A stretch of 64,000 bases of DNA from Ophiodon elongatus. Its lineage: Eukaryota > Chordata > Actinopteri > Perciformes > Hexagrammidae. The stretch spans positions 1 to 64,000 of the forward strand of contig JACSYO010000004.1 of NCBI GenBank assembly GCA_016806645.1. Direction: 5' to 3'. Made by a program: the position numbers and the translations under genes. The notes under the pieces were generated by a model. It saw nothing but the letters and a program-made list of their open reading frames with translations, did no database searches and had not been told where the DNA came from. This document shows, piece after piece, positions 1-62,760 of the stretch (position 1 is its first letter; each line of letters starts with the position of its first letter).

Positions 1-36
<36 letters not shown>
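1..36. repeat. (CA)n microsatellite at window edge
   Basis: Uninterrupted CA dinucleotides fill the first 36 bases and probably continue past the edge. Its position relative to the next eps15l1 exon cannot be judged. Confidence 0.95.
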
Positions 37-39
<3 letters not shown>

Positions 40-2835
40 AGGGAAGAGAGAGGAAGCAAGTTAGGGTGTGTCTGCAAACAACAGGCCAAGCAAACCGCAC
101 ATCATCGCTCTTACAACATCACCTTCACGTGTGCCTGCACACAAACATCAGAGCAGCGGTTTGTGAACAATCATGATATGAAAATCAATATAAAAACCTT
201 TGAGAAAAGAATCCATGTGAATTTGAGCCATTGCACAGTGACGATGAACCTGACTGACAGCTGCTGGAGTGTGACTGGCATCCACGCTAACAGACTCAAT
301 TCCACAACCACCGACTCAGCAAAGCGTGCAGGGTAGCGTAACAGCAGCACGCGTGGCCACAGCTTATGGTTAGAAACCCAGAGAAGGGGATTCTGGGTAA
401 CCGTGGCTCGCAATATGAGCACCAAGTCCCGAGAGGCCGTGTTGCGCTGTCCCCAAAAATACTGTTTTGATCCTTTGTTATCGTGACATCCAACCGTAAA
501 GGAATCTGCACAATTGGAAGCATTAAATCCAACATTTGCCCCAAAGCCCCCAGTTTGGTCTTCCCTCTCAGGCCTCGGGAGTCTTTTGCATTTGGAGCTT
601 TTTGGGGATAAACAGAGAAAGAACTGTGTATGTAGCATTGGCAGTGTTAGCCACCGGGGCTGAAGAAACACAGACAAACACTGGAACCCCCGCCTCGTGG
701 TTCTATTCCTCCACCACCAAGTTTACATCCACGTCTGTTCAAAATGTAGTTGCTTCATCATTTTATCCCATTATGTTTCATTATTATATTGTGTTATGTA
801 CGAATAGACATTTGTGTGAAAGTGGGCACCTCACAGCCCGGTCCGGGCAGTGCCTTTCTGTGTGGCCTTTGCATGTTCTTGTAGGTTCTGGTGCAAAACA
901 TACAGTTATTAAGATGGGCGCGTCAATGCCCTATGCCAAATCAAATATGTGGATGCCCGTACCGGACCGGTCGAGGCCCGGGTTTACAACTGGATGGAAA
1001 CAGATGATCGGTTGTGGCGACACCAAACGCCAACCGAGGAAAGAAAAGTTTTCATAAATTTGCCTATTAATTCTTGCCTTGGACAAAGACGTGTTTCGTG
1101 AGCTCACAGTGACCTTTGACCACTAAACTCTAATTGGTTCATTCTCGAGTCCAGATGGACATTTGTGCTAAATTTGAAGAAATTCCCTGGAAGGCAACTC
1201 TGAGATATTATATTGGGACGGACGGACGGACGTCGCTGGCACGGAGGCATACGAATCATTCATAATAAAACAGATTTTTTTTGCTGCCTGCCCACTTGCA
1301 CTATTTTATTTTGTTTATGTTTATGTCATGTGTTTTGTATGTACCTTGCTTTCCGCTGAGGTAGACATATAAAGTCAATGTATCCATCTAAAGAGAACTT
1401 GTGAAGGAAATGAACTAATGCGATTAAAGTGCAGAACACCATCCGAGTTATGAGAAATGGAAACTTCAAACCTCACTATTGTCAGTATTACAGGATATAA
1501 AAGCCTCAATAAGGTATTCCACATGGGCTGCTGGTTGAGGGTTAGAATTGAGAAATAACACACATTATACAAGTTGTGATAGCGATGGCTTTTTATCTTC
1601 TCTGTGCCCACAATGAGTCTTTCCTGTTTACAGGGCAGAGCAGAATAAAAAAAAAGTAAAAGAAAAAATGTTTTCCCTCGAGACAGAAAAGGCAACATGT
1701 GTTCATCACCGCTATACACCACATTAAAGTGTCCATTCAAAAAGGTCCTTTGTTCTATGATGACATTTTTTTATTTAGTCTTGCCTTTTCAATTGGGTTA
1801 TTAAACTTGTTTCAAGGCAACTGTATTTTTCATAGCTGAAAAGAAACAAGCGTAAACAAAAACAAAAAAAGACACGTAATATCCTAGGTATCAATTAAGA
1901 GTAGGATTTTCCTCAAAGACTATGTACAGACATAAAGTAGAACTAAGGAGCCATTAGAAGTGTGTGTCTACAGAGGTTCTGCCCTCTGCCTGGATTTCAT
2001 TTTGCTGTTCGGGACGTTTAGAAAAACGTAGCGTCAACTTTGAATGTTGTGTTTACAAACTGCAATTATCATTGTGCCTTTAAAGGGACCCTTTTGTAAA
2101 AAGTGAGATTTAAATTAGTTTTTTGAAATCATAAAGCAGGTCTAAGTGCCATATAAATAGTGTGAAAGGAACCGCTCAAATCATGGAGAAATAAACACAG
2201 CTTGTATTCAGACCATTAAATGATACATGACATATATGACTATATACAATATATCGACCATTGCACATTTCTAAATGTGTCCCGGTTTGTTTCGGTTTGC
2301 AGTGTATGTGGATGACATCAGCTGACAGGAAGTACACATGGACCCAAGCTGTTGCCTAGCAACATATTTCTGTTGAAACACGCTAAAACGAAGGGTAAAT
2401 AAAAACAGGTGTATTCAGAAATATTTTTTGCGAAAGCATGTAAAGATGTAAAAAAAAAACACTAAACAATATATCTATCTAAGGAAGCAGAATATATTAT
2501 TTTTTTATTTAAAACTGCTTTCATCAATATTTTGACATTCATTTTTTAAAGCACTATGTTTAATATTTAGTCACCCGAGAACCCATGGAGAGAATTATCA
2601 CCAACTCTGCAGTATTAGTATTTTCAGTCCATCTCGACCCCATCTTTTAATTCATTTATTTTAGACTTTCTTGTCTTTTATTCATTATGTCTTTTTTCTG
2701 CTCACAGTCCATGAGACACACACACGATGAGCATGGAGTATTGTAATGCTTCATGGAGACAGACCTCAGGATATTTGTAGTAGTAATTGCTGTATGGAGC
2801 ATAATTCTCTCTCTCTCACGGCAGGCTGACGAGCT
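37..2835. other. eps15l1 intron 23 (partial): dispersed-repeat fragments, no gene seen
   Basis: No exon matching the missing EPS15L1 C terminus (further DPF motifs, GFADF-type ending) was found on either strand. About 720-850 and 1075-1255 resemble parts of one common teleost dispersed repeat, with phrases such as TTTACATCCACGTCTGT and TTGAAGAAATTCCC followed by GGACGGACGGACG. Another fragment of the same family lies at 12770-12860. The open frames at 171-1057 show no recognisable domain. Confidence 0.55.
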
Positions 2836-3041
2836 CCTCCTCCTCCTCCTCCTCCTCCTCCTCCTCCTCCTCCTCCTCCTCCTCCTCCTCCTCCTCCTCC
2901 TCCTCCTCCCTCCTCCTCCTCCTCCTCCTCCTCCTCCTCCTCCTCCTCCCTCCTCCTCCTCCTCCTCCTCCTCCTCCTCCTCCTCCTCCTCCTCCTCCTC
3001 CTCCTCCTCCTCCTCCTCCTCCTCCTCCTCCTCCTCCTCCT
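2836..3041. repeat. (TCC)n trinucleotide tract, about 206 bp
   Basis: A near-pure CTC/TCC triplet run with two register shifts (extra C near 2909 and 2950). The plus strand is pure pyrimidine, so the transcribed strand of eps15l1 reads as purine-only GGA repeats. It creates fake Leu/Pro/Ser and Glu/Gly/Arg frames that are not coding. Confidence 0.95.
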
Positions 3042-3462
3042 CCACTAGAGTAGACCAGCGGCTTGTGTTGTACTTGAAGCGTATTAAATGAGTCCGTCTC
3101 TTTTTATGAAATCAACTCTTTCCTTTGATGAATACAACTAGTCAGAATAAAGCGATGTTACTTCTGGACTTTACGACGCTCTGGAGTTATTGGAAATATT
3201 TGGATCACACCAGTTGGAAACAAATAGAATTCTGCACATAGTATAATGCAAATAATAAGAGCAGAGCCTGATCTCCATTTGCAAACAGAAGGCTTTGAGT
3301 TTAGAGTGAGGACAAACAGTACAGACAGTTTATGTTTTTAAATAGTTGATATACAGACTTTTGTGTTATGTATCCAGTAAGTGTGTTATTAAGATTGTAG
3401 TTTTACATGTGCAAATCTAATTTTGACAACGTCAGACAAATCCTGGAACTCCCCCTGTGATC

Positions 3463-5197
3463 CACACGGTACCACATTAGTACTAGACAGTACCACACGG
3501 TACCACATTAGTACTAGACAGTACCACACGGTACCACATTAGTACTAGACAGTACCACACGGTACCACACAGTACTAGACAGTACCACACGGTACCACAT
3601 TAGTACTAGACAGTACCACACGGTACCACATTAGTACTAGACAGTACCACACGGTACCACATTAGTACTAGACAGTACCACACGGTACCACACAGTACTA
3701 GACAGTACCACACGGTACCACATTAGTACTAGACAGTACCACACGGTACCACATAGTACTACACAGTACCACACGGTACCACATTAGTACTAGACAGTAC
3801 CACACGGTACCACATAGTACTACACAGTACCACACGGTACCACATTAGTACTAGACAGTACCACACGGTACCACATAGTACTACACAGTACCACACGGTA
3901 CCACATAGTACCACACAGTACTAGACAGTACCACACGGTACCACATAGTACTACACAGTACCACACGGTACCACATAGTACCACACAGTACTAGACAGTA
4001 CCACACGGTACCACATAGTACCACACAGTACTAGACAGTACCACACGGTACCACACAGTACTAGACAGTACCACACGGTACCACACAGTACCACACAGTA
4101 CTAGACAGTACCGCACGGTACCACACAGTACTAGACAGTACCACACAGTACCACACGGTACTAGATAGTACCACACGGTACCACACAGTACTAGACAGTA
4201 CCACACGGTACCACACAGTACTAGACAGTACCACACGGTACCACACAGTACCACACGGTACTAGATAGTACCACACGGTACCACACAGTACCACACAGTA
4301 CTAGACAGTACTAGACGGTGCCACACGGTACCACACAGTACTAGACAGTACTAGACGGTGCCACACGGTACCACACGGTACTAGACAGTACCAGACAGTA
4401 CTAGACGGTACCACACAGTACTAGACAGTACCACACAGAACCACACAGTACTAGACAGTAACAGATGGTACCACACGGTACCACACAGTACCACACGGTA
4501 CTAGACAGTACTAGACGGTGCCACACGGTACCACACAGTACTAGACAGTACCACACGGTACTAGACAGTACCACACAGTACCACGCGGTACCACACAGAA
4601 CCACACAGTACTAGACAGTACCACACAGTACTAGACAGTACCACACGGTACAACATGGTACTAGACAGTACCACACAGTACCACACGGTACTAGACAGTA
4701 CCACACAGTACCACACGGTACCACACAGTACTAGACAGTACCAGATGGTACCACACAGTACTAGACGGTACCACACAGTACTAGACAGTACCACACAGTC
4801 CTAGACAGTACTAGACAGTGCCACACGGTACCACACAGTACCACACGGTACTAGACAGTACCAGACGGTACCACACAGTACTAGACAGTACCACACAGTA
4901 CCACACAGAACCACACAGTACCACACAGTACTAGACAGTACCACACGGTACAACATGGTATTAGACAGTACCACACAGTACCACACAGTACTAGACGGTA
5001 CCACACGGTACAACATGGTATTAGACAGTACCACACAGTACTAGACGGTACCACACGGTACCACACAGTACTAGACAGTACCAGACGGTACCACACAGTA
5101 CTAGACAGTACCAGATGGTACCACACAGTACCAGACAGTACTAGACGGTACCACACGGTACCACACAGTACTAGACAGTACCAGACGGTACCAGACC
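3463..5197. repeat. Minisatellite of 10-bp words with a GTAC core, 1.73 kb
   Basis: The array is built from 10-bp words GGTACCACAC, AGTACTAGAC and AGTACCACAC. The left part uses a 31-bp variant unit containing CCACATTAGTACTAG, and from about 3900 the 10-bp register is exact. Each word holds a self-complementary GTAC, giving about 170 phased copies. The right end is 44 bp downstream of the exon 23 donor, inside intron 23. Confidence 0.93.
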
Positions 5198-5240
5198 TGG
5201 TTATTTAAGAGCGATTGTAAAGCCTGTAGGTGACACTCAC

Positions 5241-46644
<41,404 letters not shown>

Positions 46645-46721
46645 CTTCCCTGTTGCTGCGGGAACGCGCCCACCCTCCTCTGCTCTCCAAGGCAACACTC
46701 CCCCTAGCGGACAGACCCACG
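46645..46721 (-). promoter_or_regulatory. eps15l1 start-proximal 5' region with CTCF-like motif
   Basis: 77 bp between the start codon and the GC minisatellite. The minus strand has CCGCTAGGGGGAG (46698-46710), 11 of 14 against CCASYAGRKGGCRS. No TATA box is seen. The transcription start is not identifiable. Confidence 0.4.
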
Positions 46722-48745
46722 CCTCGCAGCCCGGGAGCGGGACGCCTCGCAGCCCGGGGAGCGACACGCAGCCCAGCCCGGGAGCGACACGCCTCGCAGC
46801 CCGGGATCGGGAAGCCTCGCAGCCCAGCCCGGGAGCGACACGCCTCGCAGCCCGGGATCGGGACGCCTCGCAGCCCAGCCCGGGAGCCACGCGCCTCGCA
46901 GCCCGGGAGCGGGACGCCTCGCAGCCCAGCCCGGGAGCGACACGCCTCGCAGCCCAGCCCGGGAGCGGAACGCCTCGCAGCCCGGGGAGCGACACGCAGC
47001 CCAGCCCGGGAGCGACACGCCTCGCAGCCCGGGAGTGGGACGCCTCGCAGCCCAGCCCGGGAGCGGGACGCCTCGCAGCCCAGCCCGGGAGCGACACGCC
47101 TTGCAGCCCGGGAGTGGGACGCCTCGCAGCCCAGCCCGGGAGCGGGACGCCTCGCAGCCCGGGAGCGACACGCCTCGCAGCCCGGGGAGCAGGACGCCTC
47201 GCAGCCCGGGAGTGGGACGCCTTGCAGCCCGGGAGCGGGACGCCTCGCAGCCCGGGAGCGACACGCCTCGCAGCCCGGGGAGCAGGACGCCTCGCAGCCC
47301 AGCCCGGGAGCGGGACGCCTCGCAGCCCGGGGAGTGACACACGCCTCGCAGCCCGGGGAGCGGGACGCCTCGCAGCCCAGCCCGGGAGCGGGACGCCTCG
47401 CAGCCCGGGGAGCGACACGCCTCGCAGCCCGGGGAGCGGGACGCCTCGCAGCCCGGGGAGCGACACGCCTCGCAGCCCAGCCCGGGAGAGACACGCCTCG
47501 CAGCCCAGCCCGGGAGAGACACGCCTCACAGCCCGGGGAGCGACACGCCTCGCAGCCCGGGGAGCGGGACGCCTCGCAGCCCGGGGAGCGACACGCCTCG
47601 CAGCCCAGCCCGGGAGAGACACGCCTCGCAGCCCCGCCCGGGAGAGACACGCCTCGCAGCCCGGGGAGCGGGACACCTCGCAGCCCGGGGAGCGGGACGC
47701 CTCGCAGCCCAGCCCGGGAGCGGGACGCCTCGCAGCCCGGGGAGCGACACGCCTCGCAGCCCAGCCCGGGAGAGACACGCCTCGCAGCCCAGCCCGGGAG
47801 AGACACGCCTCGCAGCCCGGGGAGCGGGACACCTCGCAGCCCGGGGAGCGGGACGCCTCGCAGCCCAGCCCGGGAGCGGGACGCCTCGCAGCCCGGGGAG
47901 CGGGACGCCTCGCAGCCCGGGTAGCGGGACGCCTCGCAGCCCAGCCCGGGTAGCGGGACGCCTCGCAGCCCGGGGAGCGGGACGCCTCGCAGCCCAGCCC
48001 GGGAGCGGGACGCCTCGCAGCCCGGGGAGCGACACGCCTCACAGCCCGGGGAGTGGGAAGCCTCGCAGCCCAGGGAGCAGGACGCCTCGCAGCCCAGCCT
48101 GGGAGAGACACGCCTCGCAGCCCGGGGAGCAGGGCCGCAGCGGGAAGGCCTCGCCCAGCCCGGGAGCGGGACGCCCGCAGCCCGGGGAGCGACACGCCTG
48201 CAGCCCGGGGGCGGGACGCCTCGCAGCCCGGGGAGCGACACGCCTCGCAGCCCAGGGAGCGGGACGCCTTGCAGCCCAGGGAGCGGGACGCCTTGCAGCC
48301 CAGCCCGGGAGCGGGACGCCTTGCAGCCCAGCCCGGGAGCGGGACGCCTGCAGCCCGGGGAGTGACACGCCTGCAGCCTGGGGAGCGACACGCCCGGAGC
48401 CCGGGGAGCGGGAAGCCTCGCAGCCCAGCCCGGGGAGCGGGGCCTCGCAGCCGGGAGCGACACGCCTCGCAGCCCGGGGCAGGACGCCTGCACCCGGGAA
48501 GCGACCGCCTCGCCCCGGGGCGGGACGCCTCGCAGCCCGGTACGCCTCGTAGCCCGGGGAGCGGGACGCCTCGCAGCCCGGGGAGCGGCACGCCTCGCAG
48601 CCCGGGAGCGACACGCCTCGCAGCCCGGGGAGCGGCACGCCTCGCAGCCCGGGAGCGACACGCCTCGCAGCCCGGGGAGCAACACGCCTCGCAGCCCGGG
48701 GAGCGACACGCCTCGCAGCCCGGGCAGCGACACGCCTCGCAGTGG
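46722..48745. repeat. GC-rich minisatellite upstream of eps15l1, about 2 kb
   Basis: Roughly 80 units of 23, 24 or 28 bp, such as CGCAGCCCGGGAGCGACACG plus CCT, differing by GCGGGACG or GCGACACG and an optional CCAG insert. Most contain CCCGGG and several CpGs. Part of it (48120-48545) is ragged with small deletions. It makes spurious frames of up to 759 codons on both strands. Confidence 0.95.
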
Positions 48746-49850
48746 GACGCCACTCATTCGACGCTGCCGGCGTTCTTCTGCCAAATTGTGAATTTCGTCA
48801 GTCAAAAAAATGGGACTTTGGTTTTGTCGTCAGGGCAAGCTCGTTAATTCGGCAGATCTGGTTGCTTATTAATTGGTTTATATTTCCTTTATGTTGTGCT
48901 GGAACCACGTTGCGGGTCTGTAGAGTCACAAATCCCTTTGTTATTAAATAATAATAATAATAATAATAAAAAAGTAATAAAGTTACAAGAGTTGTCAGGA
49001 AAGGAAGATCATTTTGTAGAATTAACATTAAAAATAAATAAATATGAATTTAAAATTAAAAGTGTATTCTATGCTTGTACGACTGCTGTAAATATGTCTG
49101 TTTATGCTAATACATCTGTAATCTACACCAGTAAATATGGCGCTCTTCCACTGCTTCACTAGTCCTCAGTCTTAAACTAACAGTGAAATATGAGGTCTGC
49201 ATTCACTCACATCAGTCATGATTAAACACCACTTTTTCTCACCCACTTTGTAAAAGCAAATTTATTTTTACGCAATGCTTTAACAAAAGTTTTTCCACAA
49301 CAATTCGGCAAACCCTTAACTGGTGTATTTCAAGTTGTAATATATATTTTTTTATAAATTCCCTTTAAACCACTTTTGAAACAACTGAATCATTATCAAT
49401 AATAAAACAGTAATGGTGATCACCAGTCCTGTGAAATATCCCGAAACACTTTGTATTGTAAACTATAACTCCATTTGTGAAATGAAAAGCGTTCAAGTCT
49501 TTGACAATCATAAGGCATGAAGGAGCAACGGCTCAAAGTCTGACAGCTTTAAGATGCATAGAAGATGTGACGTGACACGAATGGAGCAGAAATGGACCAT
49601 TCTACTAACAGTACGGAGTGTTTGATCATTCCTGCTCGTGAAATATCGAGAGAAGTCAAAGTCGTTAAGTCAAATATTTAGCTCACGAAAAGCATGCTAT
49701 GTGGCACTTCATAATCACCCTTCAAACTGCTTCATTTCTGCAGAGTAAGCACACAGACGGAGCTCCATAGGGAAAGACCACGATGACGAGTCCCCTGTGG
49801 AGTCCTCTCCTCCTCCCAACAGAACACACAGCACACAGAACCCTGAGGAC
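48746..49850. other. Intergenic, nothing recognised
   Basis: 1.1 kb of AT-rich sequence with a short (AAT)n run at 48947-48968. Confidence 0.6.
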
Positions 49851-51843
49851 GAGGGACATGACACAGGACATGACACAGGACAAGACACAGGACATGACAC
49901 AGGACATGACACAGGACGAGGGACATGACACAGGACATGACACAGGACGAGGGACAAGACACAGGACATGACGAGGGACATGACACAGGACATGACACAG
50001 GACGAGGGACATGACACAGGACGAGGGACATGACACAGGACAAGACACAGGACATGACACAGGATGAGGGACATGACACAGGACATGACAGGACGAGGAA
50101 CATGACAAGACACAGGACATGACACAGGACGAGGGACATGACACAGGACATGACACAGGACGAGGGACATGACACAGGACATGACACAGGACGAGGGACA
50201 TGACACAGGACATGACACAGGACGAGGGACATGACACAGGACATGACACAGGACGAGGGACATGACACAGGACAAGACACAGGACATGACACAGGACGAG
50301 GGACATGACACAGGACATGACACAGGACGAAGGATATGACACAGGAAAAGACACAGGACATGACACAGGACATGACACAGGAAGAGGGACATGACACAGG
50401 ACAAGACACAGGACATGACACAGGACGAGGGACATGACACAGGACATGACACAGGACGAGGGACATGACACAGGACGAGGGACATGACACAGGACGAGGG
50501 ACATGACACAGGACAAGACACAGGACAAGACACAGGACATGACACAGGACGACAGACATGACACAGGACATGACACAGGACGAGGGACATGACACAGGAC
50601 AAGACACAGGACGAGGGACATGACAAGACATGACACAGGACGAGGGACATGACACAGGACGAGGGACATGACACAGGACGAGACACAGGACATGACACAG
50701 GACGAGGGACATGACACAGGACATGACACAGGACGAAGGATATGACACAGGAAAAGACACAGGACATGACACAGGACATGACACAGGAAGAGGGACATGA
50801 CACAGGACATGACACAGGACGAAGGATATGACACAGGAAAAGACACAGGACATGACACAGGACATGACACAGGAAGAGGGACATGACACAGGAAGAGGGA
50901 CATGACACAGGACGAGACACAGGACATGACACAGGACGAGGGACATGACACAGGACATGACACAGGACGAAGGATATGACACAGGAAAAGACACAGGACA
51001 TGACACAGGACATGACACAGGACATGACACAGGAAGAGGGACATGACACAGGAAAAGACACAGGACATGACACAGGACATGACACAGGAAGAGGGACATG
51101 ACACAGGACAAGACACAGGACATGACACAGGACAAGACACAGGACATGACACAGGACGAGGGACATGACACAGGACGTGACACAGGACGAGGGACATGGG
51201 ACATGACGAGGGACATGACGAGGCACATGACGAGGGACATGACAGGATAAGGGACGAGGGACATGACGAGGGACATGACACATGACGAGGGACATGACAC
51301 ATGACGAGGGACATGACACATGACGAGGGACATGGGACATGACGAGGGACATGACACATGACGAGGGACATGACGAGGGACATGGGACAGGACGAGGGAC
51401 ATGACGAGGGACATGACGAGGGACATGACACATGACGAGGGACATGGGACATGACGAGGGACATGACACATAACGAGGGACATGGGACAGGACGAGGGAC
51501 ATGACACAGGACATGGGACATGACGAGGGACATGACACATGACGAGGGACATGGGACATGACGAGGGACATGACACAGGACGAGGGACATAGGACATGAC
51601 GAGGGACATGACACAGGACGAGGGACATGGGACAGGACGAGGGACATGACACATGACGAGGGACATGGGACATGACGAGGGACATGACACATGACGAGGG
51701 ACATGGGACAGGACGAGGGACATGACACATGACGAGGGACATGGGACAGGACGAGGGACATGACACATGACGAGGGACATGGGACAGGACGAGGGACATG
51801 ACGAGGGACATGGGACAGGACGAGGGACATGACACAGGACGTG
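49851..51843. repeat. Intergenic minisatellite of 12-bp and 7-bp words
   Basis: Words GGACATGACACA, GGACAAGACACA and GGACGAG, each beginning GGAC, are concatenated for 2 kb. The left two thirds use mostly ACACAGG junctions; from about 51180 the words switch to GGACATGGGACATGACGAG and ACACATGACGAG types. Three minus-strand frames stay open for over 700 codons by composition alone. Confidence 0.93.
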
Positions 51844-51927
51844 TGACAGCACATCGGCTGGTCCAACCAGAGCAAACGCTGTTGTTTACCAAACTTTTAA
51901 TCCATTTCTGTTTGGAAGCCCATTTCT

Positions 51928-51930
<3 letters not shown>

Positions 51931-51965
<35 letters not shown>
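51931..51965. repeat. Poly(T) tract, about 34 bp
   Basis: An uninterrupted T run just right of the minisatellite. It could be the tail of a minus-strand retroposed copy, but no body is recognised. Confidence 0.8.
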
Positions 51966-51972
<7 letters not shown>

Positions 51973-52149
51973 TCAACAAAACAAACTTGATAATAATAAA
52001 CATAAAAAAACTTTCATACTAAGTAAAAATCATTAAATACTACTTAAAAATTGTTAAACACTACGTCAAATGCGTTGTTTTGTCTCACTCATTAAAGCGA
52101 AAGAAGACACAAAATCAATATATACCAATCAACTTCTTAGGGGTTTTCA

Positions 52150-53160
52150 GGAGACATCCTACTGGTGAATAGGGTTAAAAAACATTTAACTAATAGAAAT
52201 CACCATGAAACTTGCCCAGTTGTTTACTTACATTAAGGTTGTTATTTCTTTTGTGTTAAATGTTTTCTGAAATGTTATATTTAAATATGCAAATGAGACA
52301 TTTACTAGTCAAATATGTGCTAATGTTCATACATTTCCAGAACAGAAATGTGAACATTGGCTAAAGCCAGGTTCAAAATTCTTGTCTCATTTTGTTATTA
52401 TAATAGAGTCAAATGTTTTCACAGAGGGACATTTGGATATCTCTTTGTATCATTTCATAAATAAGGAAATACTGTCAACAGCCTAAACAAATTATAATTC
52501 CATTTTCACCATAATTTTAGGAATATAATGTTGTATAAATCATTCTATGATTGATATCCAAACAAACCCCTCTGTAGAAACATTCAGAATATAGAGGAAT
52601 AAAACTGAGTTTGGTGAATATAAGAGCTGCTGAAGTGGAGATTTCTGGATCATTTAGAGAAAACAGCCTTTTGAGATATGTATTGAAAAATATTTTTTGA
52701 AGACACTTCAGGTGAATAGGGTTAAAAAAAAAAAAAAAAAAAAAAACAACAAAAAAAAACAATTATAATCCATATGAAACTTGACATTAAGACAAGTATT
52801 TTTGTATTACAAGTTATCTAAAATGTAAGGAATTATCTAATTGAATTTAGGAGAACTCTGCAGACACAAATAGACAAAGTAGTAAAATATATGTTTTTTT
52901 TCCCACTAGTTTGAAAGAAGTTGTTATGTTATGGAAGCAAAATAGCCCCAAATCTCTAAATTGACCAACATGTTTTTGCCTGGGGTGCCTCCCTGAAGTA
53001 AAAAATAATGACCCAAAGAAAAAAAGAAACGAGATAGTAAGCCAAAATGACAGTGATTTTGAAAAGTCAAAATTAGGAGTTATTATCCCAACATTTCCTC
53101 TTGTTTTTCTTTTGTTGTGGCAGGAATGGGCTGCAAAGATTCAAATACTCCAGCAGTATT
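52150..53160. repeat. Dispersed repeat copy, counterpart of 13990-15130
   Basis: Shares long stretches with the intron 16 copy (AACAGAAATGTGAACATTGG, GATATCTCTTTGTATCA). Includes an A-rich tract at 52728-52759. Confidence 0.7.
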
Positions 53161-53406
53161 TTCAGTAGAAGGTGAATGAAATGTAAAAATGTGTTAGCTA
53201 AGCGTTTGAGATTTATTTATTTTTTACCAAGGAAAGAACAAGCAGAATAACTGAAATGATCCGACCTGAACTTTAATATAAAGCAGAGCTATCTCTCAGA
53301 CAGCAACGTCAACAGTTTGCATCACATTTATAAGGTGAACCCAACATGGAGAGGTTTGGAAACGCATGTGTTTTTAGACACGGCAGATACATTCTGGAGC
53401 GTACAC

Positions 53407-53407
<1 letters not shown>

Positions 53408-53493
<86 letters not shown>
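53408..53493. repeat. (TG)n microsatellite, intergenic
   Basis: About 86 bp of TG. It is the longest CA/TG tract in the window that is not next to an exon. Confidence 0.97.
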
Positions 53494-53495
<2 letters not shown>

Positions 53496-53617
53496 AGTCT
53501 AAGTTCAACACTAGCTTCTACAGGCAGCGCGAGTGAGCCGACTGCAGAGGAAACCCTCGAAACCGAAGCCCGGTGGCCTGGAAATACTGAAGCCCATTTC
53601 AGACAGTAGAAGAAGAA

Positions 53618-53880
53618 AATAAGAGTTTTTGACTCTTATTTTGACTTTTTATCTCATATCTATGACTTTGTATCTCATAATTTAGCCTTTATATTTCGTA
53701 ATTTCCATTTTTAATCTCATAATTTGGATTTTTCCATCTAATAACTTTGACTTTTTAATCTCATAATGACATTTTTATCTCATAATTGTAATTTTTATGT
53801 CAGGATTTTTGATTTATCTCCAATCTAAGACTTTTTTTGTCTCACAATTTTGACCTTTTATCTCAGAAGTATGACTTACC
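53618..53880. repeat. Degenerate tandem repeat, TTTTTATCTCATAATTT type
   Basis: Diverged units around GACTTTTTATCTCATAATTT recur every 20-35 bp. It lies downstream of rad23a and might be in its 3' UTR. Confidence 0.75.
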
Positions 53881-54202
53881 ATGGGGTATTTTATAATCAT
53901 GGCTAGCTTTTCAGACTGGCGGAAATGGGCTTCCTTACATAAAGGTGATGCAGACCGTTGGTGTCGTTTCCTGGCAGGACTTCTCTCGGCGGGATCACTC
54001 GGCACAAGCGGCGGTAATGAGAGCAGCAGCTGTGACGATCATCACGGCTGTGTGGAGGGGAGGCAGCATCCACAGCATCAGACGCACACGGCGTGAAAAT
54101 CATTTGTCCTCTCTTGTCCCTCCCCCTCCCCCCCGGTGGACCTTCTGTAGTCGCCTGCCCTGCGGCTCTCTGGGGAACGGCGACGCGTCAGGTGATGCCC
54201 GG

Positions 54203-62500
<8,298 letters not shown>

Positions 62501-62760
62501 CTTGCGCCGCAGTGTCGGAGGCAGCTGGAGGCAGCTGGGGGCAGAAACGAGAGGACTCACGGCAGTTTGTCGCCTGTAGCCGCTCTTGTTTTTATCGCAC
62601 AGGACTGAATCAGATGAACGTGTGACTCAGCTGTCTCAGAGCCGCGAGCAGACTGGGGGGGGCGCACGAGCGAGCGGGCGCGCGGGCGCCATCTACTGCC
62701 GGAAGCGAGGCACGACACGCTGCCGCCTTCACGTGCTATCGGAAACACCCCACGCGGAGA
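62501..62760 (-). promoter_or_regulatory. rad23a promoter-proximal CpG-rich region
   Basis: CpG-rich, with no TATA box. The minus strand has GCAGTAGATGGCGC (62686-62699), 13 of 14 against the CTCF core CCASYAGRKGGCRS; its ATGGCG part also resembles YY1. An ETS-type CCGGAAGCG lies at 62699-62707 on the plus strand. Such motifs are common in housekeeping promoters. The transcription start cannot be placed. Confidence 0.5.

Noticed and set aside
171..1057. Candidate final eps15l1 exon in the left flank
   Set aside because: No DPF motifs or GFADF-type ending in any frame, and no acceptor with the needed phase was recognised.
2656..3091. Poly-Glu/Gly/Arg and poly-Leu/Pro/Ser proteins
   Set aside because: Simple TCC repeat translated in register.
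3463..5197. CRISPR-like array
   Set aside because: Units are contiguous words with no unique spacers, in a vertebrate intron.
49715..52003. Three Cys/Val/Pro-rich frames of over 700 codons
   Set aside because: Composition artefact of the GGAC-word minisatellite. All three minus-strand frames are open, which no real gene would show.
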